A stretch of DNA of 64,000 nt from Lachnoclostridium sp. UBA5725 (GTDB lineage: Bacteria; Bacillota; Clostridia; Lachnospirales; Lachnospiraceae), in contig DIGJ01000024.1 of NCBI GenBank assembly GCA_002419585.1, forward strand, positions 89,132 through 153,131, in the 5' to 3' direction. The notes under the pieces were generated by a model. It saw only the letters and a program-made list of their open reading frames with translations. It was not told the origin of the DNA and did not search any database. Positions within the stretch are counted from its first letter, which is position 1; each line of letters starts with the position of its first letter. The position numbers and the translations under genes were made by a program. Of this stretch, positions 53,489 to 59,678 are shown in pieces.

Positions 53489-55618
53489 ATGAAAGTAAAA
53501 ATGCGAAGTAAGTTTCTTGCTTATACTTTAGTAATCGCAATGACAATTGGTATGCTACCGATTGCCACGCCTCAAAGTATAAGTGCAGCAACAACTTATC
53601 AGTCCTACAACAAAGGGCACCGTGATACCGTTGCTACATCTCTTAGTAGCGACGCAGTCAGCTATTATCAGACTAATTACAACAATAAATTTTCCTATGA
53701 AAGCACATTTAATTCTCTGGATAAGACCTCATTAAAAAATGAACTCGAAACATTAATGACGAAAACTATGACAAAATCGGTTACTTACGATTCTTTACCA
53801 AGCTATTGGAAATACACCGATGCCGAAGACGGAAAAGCAGGTACTGTGTTGTTCTATTCCGATGAATACAGTGAGAAATTTAATCGTGAACACGTCTGGC
53901 CAAAAAGCCGCGCCAGCTTTTATCAAAGTGGTGGCGGTGCTGACCTGCATCATTTACGACCAACCAATGAAAAAGTTAACTCTACAAGAAGCAATTATAC
54001 CATGGGTAATGTAACCTCAAAACTTTCCAACTATAAAACGGTTATCAACAATGGTAAAACGGTAGGTTGGTACAATTCCACAGGCAATGGATTATTTGAG
54101 CCCTTAGATAATGTAAAAGGCGATGTTGCCCGCATCTTTTTATATGTATACGTGCGCTGGGATGAACGAAATTTATTTACACAAGATAGCAGTAAACAGC
54201 AAGCCGGAGATGACGGCGGAAACGACGGAAAACCTGTTATTGAAAGTCTTGATACGTTACTTCAATGGATGCAAGAAGACCCCGTTGACACCTGGGAAAT
54301 GAGCCGTAACGACCTAAACGAAGATATTCAAGGAAATCGTAATGTTTTTATCGACTATCCGGAACTTGCATGGGATTTGTTTGGTCTTGATGAACCGACA
54401 GGTTATCCAACACCAAGCAATGGAGGCGGAACATCAACACCAGACCCAAGTGCACCGCCAACACCTTCGTCAGACCCGACACCTTCATCAGATCCGGCAC
54501 CGTCATCAGACCCAACACCATCCTCAGATCCGGCACCGTCATCAGACCCAACACCTTCGTCAGATCCAGCACCGTCATCAAATCCAACACCTTCGTCAGA
54601 TCCAACACCGTCATCAAATCCGACTCCTTCGTCAGGTCCAACACCGGATGTATCCAGCGGCAGCTTTACAAATATTACGGATTTTGGCACCTTACAAACA
54701 GGGGATTTGATTGTGTTTTATGATTCGGAACAAAATAAAACCTTGACATCATCGATTGATAACAATTGGTGGTACTACAACGAAGGAAAAACAGAATCGG
54801 CATCTTCAATATTCAAGGTAGTGAAAGAAGGTTCCAATACTTACTTGATGAATTCAACAGGCGAATATGTATCTTCTTCTGCCGAAAAGCAAATTGAATT
54901 TTCTTCTGGTAACAAAACGCCAATTACATATGATAACACTACTGGCATAATCAGTTTTGAAGGTAACCTATTATGTTTCAATACTGTTAGCAATGCTTAC
55001 CGACTATACCTAAGCACTCCTAGTACTTTGGATGCAGCAGCAAAGATAACAGTTAAAAAATTTGTGGCTTCCACTTCAAACCCAACCCCAAGTCCTTCAA
55101 CAAGCCCATCTCCTTCAACAAGCCCAGTTCCTTCGACGAGCCCACAGGTACCATCAGGAGGCGGCGGAAGTTTCACTCCTTCAGAACCAACGCCAACTCC
55201 GACTCCATTACCGTCTTCCACTCCTAAGCCTAAAACTCCAAACACGGATCATAAGGATTCCAAGACAAAGGATATGATTATAGGTAAAATAGCATCCAAC
55301 GGAAAGCTTGTTGATTCAAAGGGGACTGTAATTAAAAAATCTGTTGTTTTGCTAAAAAACAAAAATATGTACTATGCAGGCACAAATGGTGTTCCTGTTA
55401 AAAACAAGCTTGTTACAGTCGAAGGAGGTACACTGTATTATGCAACGAAAACAGGTAAACTAGCTGTTTCCAAACTCATAAAAACAAGAGATGGAACAAA
55501 ATATTATGCTACAAAGAACGGGAAGCTTGCCACCTCTAAGTGGATTAAAATAAAAAATGTAAAATACTACTGCAGTGCAAGCGGTATAATAACAAAAACT
55601 GTAAAACTCAAAAAGTAA
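53489..55618 (+). CDS. Secreted EndA/NucM-type endonuclease with C-terminal surface repeats
   Basis: 709 aa. A signal peptide (about 1-33, SISAA) is followed by an endonuclease I/NucM His-Me-finger domain (about 90-300) with FNREHVWPKSRASF, ADLHHLRPTNEKVNSTRSN and the WDERNLF region, intact for non-specific DNA/RNA cleavage. A Pro/Ser/Asp/Thr repeat linker (about 310-388) precedes a beta domain (about 390-530; FTNITDFGTLQTGDLIVF) resembling the N-terminal domain of the 1943-aa PHP protein. A second Pro/Ser/Thr linker follows, then about five Lys-rich repeats (LYYATKTGKLAVSK, KYYATKNGKLATSKW) with the YYCSASGIITKT end. It shares its anchor-like tail with the three giant hydrolases. Family members release oligonucleotides outside the cell. 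Confidence 0.93.
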   Translation: MKVKMRSKFLAYTLVIAMTIGMLPIATPQSISAATTYQSYNKGHRDTVATSLSSDAVSYYQTNYNNKFSYESTFNSLDKTSLKNELETLMTKTMTKSVTYDSLPSYWKYTDAEDGKAGTVLFYSDEYSEKFNREHVWPKSRASFYQSGGGADLHHLRPTNEKVNSTRSNYTMGNVTSKLSNYKTVINNGKTVGWYNSTGNGLFEPLDNVKGDVARIFLYVYVRWDERNLFTQDSSKQQAGDDGGNDGKPVIESLDTLLQWMQEDPVDTWEMSRNDLNEDIQGNRNVFIDYPELAWDLFGLDEPTGYPTPSNGGGTSTPDPSAPPTPSSDPTPSSDPAPSSDPTPSSDPAPSSDPTPSSDPAPSSNPTPSSDPTPSSNPTPSSGPTPDVSSGSFTNITDFGTLQTGDLIVFYDSEQNKTLTSSIDNNWWYYNEGKTESASSIFKVVKEGSNTYLMNSTGEYVSSSAEKQIEFSSGNKTPITYDNTTGIISFEGNLLCFNTVSNAYRLYLSTPSTLDAAAKITVKKFVASTSNPTPSPSTSPSPSTSPVPSTSPQVPSGGGGSFTPSEPTPTPTPLPSSTPKPKTPNTDHKDSKTKDMIIGKIASNGKLVDSKGTVIKKSVVLLKNKNMYYAGTNGVPVKNKLVTVEGGTLYYATKTGKLAVSKLIKTRDGTKYYATKNGKLATSKWIKIKNVKYYCSASGIITKTVKLKK
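54468..54645 (+). repeat. Minisatellite in the endonuclease linker
   Basis: Tandem 18-base units encoding PSSDPT / PSSDPA / PSSNPT hexapeptides, with a higher 36-base order. Because the frame is kept, copy-number change would only alter linker length. Open frames in other phases here are by-products of the repeat. Confidence 0.85.
55270..55610 (+). repeat. C-terminal surface-repeat array, copy 4
   Basis: About five Lys-rich units, the last being KYYATKNGKLATSKW, then KYYCSASGIITKT. It is homologous to the arrays of the minus-strand giants, though the gene runs in the opposite direction. Confidence 0.75.
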
Positions 55619-55620
55619 TC

Positions 55621-55670
55621 ACAAATAGCATGGACTTTAACCCAATACGGTTAGAGTCCATGCTATTTGT
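55621..55670. terminator. Bidirectional terminator
   Basis: ACAAATAGCATGGACT / AGTCCATGCTATTTGT with an inner TAACC/GGTTA extension, between the convergent endonuclease and PPC-like genes. Confidence 0.85.
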
Positions 55671-55715
55671 GTCATAATGCAAATGAAAGATAACGTGTAT
55701 TTTTTGCATCATCTA

Positions 55716-56882
55716 TTATTTTTTAATCGTTATGCTATAATTTCCAGTTGCATCCTTATCATAATCTTTATATACCTTTATGTAATATGTTCCTTTTGGT
55801 AGATTTCGATTATCACTTAACTGTATTTTTGAACTTCCCTTGTAACCACAGTCATTGATTTTTGCATATCCAGAACCACCGTAGATGTTACTTCCAATTA
55901 CATCAAAGTAAATCGTTCCAGTCGCATTTCCTTTTACGATAAAGGTTGGCTTGCAAGGACTTGTTAATGTAAACTTATAATAGTCCACCATGCTTGTTTT
56001 ATCTTCTGCAAAAATCAATCCATTTGCTGCTTTTCCAAATGTTAATGTTTTTGCCTTTGCTTGTTTATTGCCGCTTACATCTGTAACTGAAGTAAAAGAA
56101 GCCTTGATACGATATGCATAGCTGGAAGATACCTTAATATAATAGGTTTTACCTTTTTTTACTGCAAAGACCGCTTCGTTTTTCGTCTGGCTTGTTGATG
56201 TATATACATTTTCGGTAATTTCTTTTTTCTTATTGTTGCAAAGTGTAATATCTGCATTTCCTGTACCGCTTCCATCTATATCAATAAATTCTTCCTTGAC
56301 GGTTAGATATCCATTTTTAGGTGCTTTATACTTATAATAAATATTGCTATGCGCATAATCCGTATAAGAAGCCGTCCAAGTCTTGTTCTTTAATGTACGG
56401 TCAGCACCATTAAAAAACTGTGACATAAATAAAACGTCTGCAACTTGATTCACTTTAATGTAGTATGTACCTGCCTTTGCAATATATGCTTCACCTGATC
56501 CTATATACATACCAAGTCCACTGTCATAATTGCTACTGCTAATATAAGCTGAGCCCAAAGCGGAAGTTGCACAAGCCGCATCTGCGTAAATATTTACGGA
56601 TGGATATGCTTCGCTTTTTGTTGCTACTGCATAATAAAGCGTTCCTTTTTTTGTAATCGTAATTGGCACAGCCATCTGTCCATCACTTGCGATAAAATAA
56701 GAATTATACGTATCATCCTTTTCATCTGCAGTTGTAATGTAATGAGTATCTAATTTCGTGACAACATTCATGTTTTCATCCGTTGAAACGGTTTCTGCTT
56801 GTGCAATGTTGGTTTGAGATAAAATAATTACAAAACCAATTGCCATCAATAATAGACTTAATTTTTGTTTTATTTTCTTCAT
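55716..56882 (-). CDS. Secreted protein with PPC-like beta domains
   Basis: 388 aa. A signal peptide (about 1-26, ending IAQAE) is followed by three or four beta-sandwich units with the recurring phrase GTYYIKV or KTYYIKV (about 130, 245, 370), typical of bacterial pre-peptidase C-terminal-type domains. No catalytic domain is visible. The start is the ATG preceded by AAAAGGGAGA; a 50-residue upstream extension is judged spurious. It probably binds a surface polymer or protein; function is unknown. It is convergent with the endonuclease gene. Confidence 0.75.
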   Translation of the reverse strand: MKKIKQKLSLLLMAIGFVIILSQTNIAQAETVSTDENMNVVTKLDTHYITTADEKDDTYNSYFIASDGQMAVPITITKKGTLYYAVATKSEAYPSVNIYADAACATSALGSAYISSSNYDSGLGMYIGSGEAYIAKAGTYYIKVNQVADVLFMSQFFNGADRTLKNKTWTASYTDYAHSNIYYKYKAPKNGYLTVKEEFIDIDGSGTGNADITLCNNKKKEITENVYTSTSQTKNEAVFAVKKGKTYYIKVSSSYAYRIKASFTSVTDVSGNKQAKAKTLTFGKAANGLIFAEDKTSMVDYYKFTLTSPCKPTFIVKGNATGTIYFDVIGSNIYGGSGYAKINDCGYKGSSKIQLSDNRNLPKGTYYIKVYKDYDKDATGNYSITIKK

Positions 56883-56957
56883 AAAAAAATCTCCCTTTTG
56901 TTTTATACAAGGCAAATTATACCAATACAACCTTTTTATTACAAGTAATGGAATTAC

Positions 56958-56991
56958 GAAAAAAGACCGCACCTTTCGGCACGGTCTTTTT
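56958..56991 (-). terminator. Strong terminator with no obvious gene upstream
   Basis: AAAAAGACCG / CGGTCTTTTT stem with inner GCACC/GGCAC-type pairing (apical GAAA on the minus strand) and a T-run. The nearest upstream gene already has its own terminator at 57167-57203, so this one appears to end another transcript. Confidence 0.8.
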
Positions 56992-57165
56992 ATAATATAA
57001 CGAGCAGTCGACACTAAAGGTATTTTATTCAAATCAAATATAGGAAAAAACAGATTTACGTAAAAATGATCGACTGCGAATTTTTATTTTTTATGTAATC
57101 CGTTTCATCCCACACATCATTATATGCAGTATGTTTGTATCAATTACCCTTATTCACGAAAAATA
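56958..57165 (-). ncRNA. Candidate small RNA between two terminators
   Basis: About 170 bases between the terminator of the LytM-like gene and a strong orphan terminator. It contains an inverted repeat GCAGTCGA (57004-57011) / TCGACTGC (57070-57077). No reading frame of note and no known RNA family was recognised. Transcription is unproven. Confidence 0.3.
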
Positions 57166-57166
57166 A

Positions 57167-57203
57167 AAAGGAACTGTTGAGAGATATATTTACAACAGTT
57201 CCT
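57167..57203 (-). terminator. Terminator of the glgP-sppA-RDD-LytM operon
   Basis: AAGGAACTGTTG / CAACAGTTCCTT stem; the minus strand continues TTTTTATTTTTCG. About 15 bases after the LytM-like gene. Confidence 0.85.
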
Positions 57204-57217
57204 TCATGTTTTACATC

Positions 57218-57985
57218 TTAGCGTAACACCAAGAGAGGATCTACATAATCGTCATCTTGAATCACCTGAAAGTAAAGGTTCGTACCTTCTTCTACGTAAT
57301 ACTTTGTTGGTGCATCAAGTGCACCTAAGTAGCTCTCTTCTGATACGTAATCTCCAACTTCCCATGAAACGTCTTTCAAGTTTCCATATACTAGTTGATA
57401 TCCATCTCCAATTGACATGGTAAGTGTTGTTCCGGTTTCTTCATCTTCTTCAATCGAAGTAATGACTCCATTGTATGCACACAACACATCCATATCCTCT
57501 TTTCCGGAAATAATCATTGCCGGATTGCATTTGTACTGAGCCAGTGTTTTAAAATAGATGGATTTATCCATACTAAATGGTAGTATGGTATCCCCTTTGA
57601 TTGGCCATAGCAAACCTTTTTCTTCATCAAACGTCAAATTCGATATACGTTCGCTTTGGCTGATTACTGGTGCAATTGCTGGTTCTTCTTCTGTTGTTAC
57701 TACTTCTGCTTCTTTTGCTTCTTCTACAGAAGCAACTTCCTCTTTCACTTCGTTTTGCACCTGAGTTGTATCTATACTTTCATTATCCGCAACCGTTATA
57801 TCTGGTTGAGTTTCTTCCACCAAAGATGCTTCGGGCTCATTTTCAGCAATTTTTGGCGCATTCTCATTCTTGTCGGTAAGCACATTTGCACTTATTATAC
57901 CTACTGCAAGAATGGCTATCACTCCCACTAGAAGTGATATATAAAATCCTTTTTCTTTAAAAAAAGCTTTTACCTTATCATTCAC
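57218..57985 (-). CDS. Membrane-anchored degenerate M23/LytM protein
   Basis: 255 aa. One transmembrane helix (about 15-37), an acidic Glu/Thr/Val-rich linker (about 40-115) and a LytM/M23-like fold (about 130-255; LLWPIKGDTILPFS ... VLCAYNGVITSIEE ... YQLVYGNLKDVSWEVGDYV ... NLYFQVIQDDDYVDPL). The zinc ligands are lost: the HxxxD site reads NPAMIISGKED and the HxH site reads NLYFQV, so it is probably non-enzymatic. It resembles SpoIIQ-like or wall-binding scaffold proteins. The start is GTG with GAGGTG upstream; a TTG 16 codons earlier is less likely. It lies 58 bases after the RDD gene. Confidence 0.8.
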   Translation of the reverse strand: MNDKVKAFFKEKGFYISLLVGVIAILAVGIISANVLTDKNENAPKIAENEPEASLVEETQPDITVADNESIDTTQVQNEVKEEVASVEEAKEAEVVTTEEEPAIAPVISQSERISNLTFDEEKGLLWPIKGDTILPFSMDKSIYFKTLAQYKCNPAMIISGKEDMDVLCAYNGVITSIEEDEETGTTLTMSIGDGYQLVYGNLKDVSWEVGDYVSEESYLGALDAPTKYYVEEGTNLYFQVIQDDDYVDPLLVLR

Positions 57986-58043
57986 TCTAATCACCTCATT
58001 TGTATTGTCTCCAATTTGAAATGAAGTATTCAAAGGTTTGATA

Positions 58044-58667
58044 TTATTCTTCTACATTTTGTTCAAAATTTTCGTATTCGGATTCAAATGTTTTAATTTC
58101 TTTTATTTCCGGCTTCGTTTCGTCATCTTCTGGCTTCATTTCGTCTTCTTCTGGCTTATTTTGAATTTCAAGTTTTGTTTTAAGATACGTTTCCTGTAAA
58201 TCCTTTTCTCCATGCTTTTCTTCAAAATCATAGACAACCCAGGTATCACACAACATATCATGCAAACCTCTCTTTTGCGAATCTACTCCAATTAGGAAAA
58301 ACCCGATGAACATGATTGCGGTGGATATATATTTACCAATGGTTTCTCGATAAAGGACCGTAAAAAAAGATAGTTTACCTTCTTCTCCAATTATTTTTAT
58401 GTTTAATAATTTTTTTCCAATCGTTGCACTTTCATAATACGTCATCAATACATAATAAGTCGTTGCCAATAAGTAAACCACGATATCTACAAAGGAGAAC
58501 CGAAAAAGAACATTGGCATAAAGTGGGTTGCTTCCTGTGGACAATGCGGATAACCACATTGGTACTCTTACAATGAATAAAAGTGCAGACACAATGATTC
58601 CATCGATGAACGCTGCAGAAAGCCTTACAAAAAATCCTGCATACTGGGGTTTATTTATTTCCTGCAT
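58044..58667 (-). CDS. RDD-family membrane protein
   Basis: 207 aa. The RDD pattern is present: FFVRLSAAFIDGIIVSALL near the start, YYVLMTYYESATIGKKLLNIKI in the middle, and QKRGLHDMLCDTWVVY at the end. About four helices are followed by a charged Glu/Lys-rich tail (about 145-207). The start overlaps the end of sppA, so it is translationally coupled. ATG at 58667 is chosen; one six codons upstream is possible. The function is unclear; some RDD proteins act in ion homeostasis. Confidence 0.85.
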   Translation of the reverse strand: MQEINKPQYAGFFVRLSAAFIDGIIVSALLFIVRVPMWLSALSTGSNPLYANVLFRFSFVDIVVYLLATTYYVLMTYYESATIGKKLLNIKIIGEEGKLSFFTVLYRETIGKYISTAIMFIGFFLIGVDSQKRGLHDMLCDTWVVYDFEEKHGEKDLQETYLKTKLEIQNKPEEDEMKPEDDETKPEIKEIKTFESEYENFEQNVEE

Positions 58668-59664
58668 AATATAGTGGCACCCCATTTCCTTCTTTTTCTA
58701 AAAATTCAGACAAAACCTGTGCATCCGATTTGGATGTTGCTCCCTTATACGTTGACACGAGTGAAGAAAATAAATTATCACTGGTAAAGGATGGTTCGTA
58801 CATCATACTTCCACCGCCAACTTCCTTACGAAAGGCTAATTCATAATCATCATACTCACTTACTTCATCGATTAAACCGTTCTCTTTTGCCTGTTTAGCG
58901 GTATAAAGACGTCCATCTGCCAAAGGTTTTACTTTATCTACCGGCATATTTCTTCCAGTTGCAACAATATTTACAAACTGTTCATACGATTCATCCACTA
59001 AGCTTTGCATAATTTCTCGTTGCTCTTTTGTGAGTTTTTTACCAGAAGAACCCATTGCTTTATTTGCTCCGCTTGTTATATCTACTTCTTCTACCCCTAT
59101 TTTTTCAAATAAGTCGCTATAGTTATAGTATGATATAATAACGCCAATAGACCCTGTCCATGCATTTCGGTTTGCTGCCACCTTATCTGCTGCCATGGAA
59201 ATATAGTATCCACCCGAACAAGCCTGACTTTCCATATAAGCCCATACCGGTCTTCCCGTTTTTTCTTTATATTCCATAAGCTTTAAATATAGTTCATCAC
59301 TATGATAAACCGTTCCACCAGGACTATTTACACACAAAAGGATACCCTGATTGCTATCGGAATCGATCATCTTATCAATGTAATCAATCGTATTTCTATG
59401 ATCATAGCTTACGGTAGTAAATGCGCTGGAAGATCCTGCATCCTGAATCGTTCCTTCGACTCTGACAATACCGATAAAATTCTCCGTTGGAAGATCAATG
59501 CTGACACTTCCCGTTCCAAAAAGACTTTCCATTTGGGCAGACATCGAACTTGCATCGGAAGAAAACATCTGTGCTGCTATTTTATCGGAAAACACACTGC
59601 TCACTCCGGCTGTTATAAAAATGACTCCAGCAATCACGAGCCCTAATATTTGTTTGTTTTTCAT
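58651..59664 (-). CDS. sppA: Signal peptide peptidase SppA (S49)
   Basis: 337 aa. An N-terminal membrane anchor (about 5-25) is followed by the S49 peptidase core. The nucleophile Ser lies in ESQACSGGYYISMAADK and the general-base Lys probably lies in SGANKAMGSSGKK. NSPGGTVYHSDELY and GSIGVIISYY are typical. It cleaves residual signal peptides in the membrane, and in Bacillus it is linked to lantibiotic resistance. It follows glgP by 14 bases and overlaps the RDD gene. Confidence 0.95.
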   Translation of the reverse strand: MKNKQILGLVIAGVIFITAGVSSVFSDKIAAQMFSSDASSMSAQMESLFGTGSVSIDLPTENFIGIVRVEGTIQDAGSSSAFTTVSYDHRNTIDYIDKMIDSDSNQGILLCVNSPGGTVYHSDELYLKLMEYKEKTGRPVWAYMESQACSGGYYISMAADKVAANRNAWTGSIGVIISYYNYSDLFEKIGVEEVDITSGANKAMGSSGKKLTKEQREIMQSLVDESYEQFVNIVATGRNMPVDKVKPLADGRLYTAKQAKENGLIDEVSEYDDYELAFRKEVGGGSMMYEPSFTSDNLFSSLVSTYKGATSKSDAQVLSEFLEKEGNGVPLYYAGNK

Positions 59665-59678
59665 TTGTATCGCTCTCC

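Larger units (their letters stand above)
56883..57217. other. Intergenic region with two terminators
   Basis: 335 bases with no supported protein gene. It contains two separate minus-strand terminators and, between them, a possible untranslated RNA (56958-57165) described separately. Confidence 0.55.

Noticed and set aside
54468..54645. Tandem repeats that could suggest a CRISPR array
   Set aside because: There are no unique spacers; the units are contiguous and lie in frame within a coding region. The C-terminal arrays were rejected for the same reason.
54342..54710. Long open frames in other phases and on the opposite strand over the Pro/Ser linker of the endonuclease
   Set aside because: They exist because the 18-base repeat is free of stops in several frames; their peptides are simple repeats.
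33677..55610. Lys-rich repeats taken as typical choline-binding repeats
   Set aside because: The aromatic Trp residues needed for choline binding are mostly missing, so only a distant resemblance is claimed.
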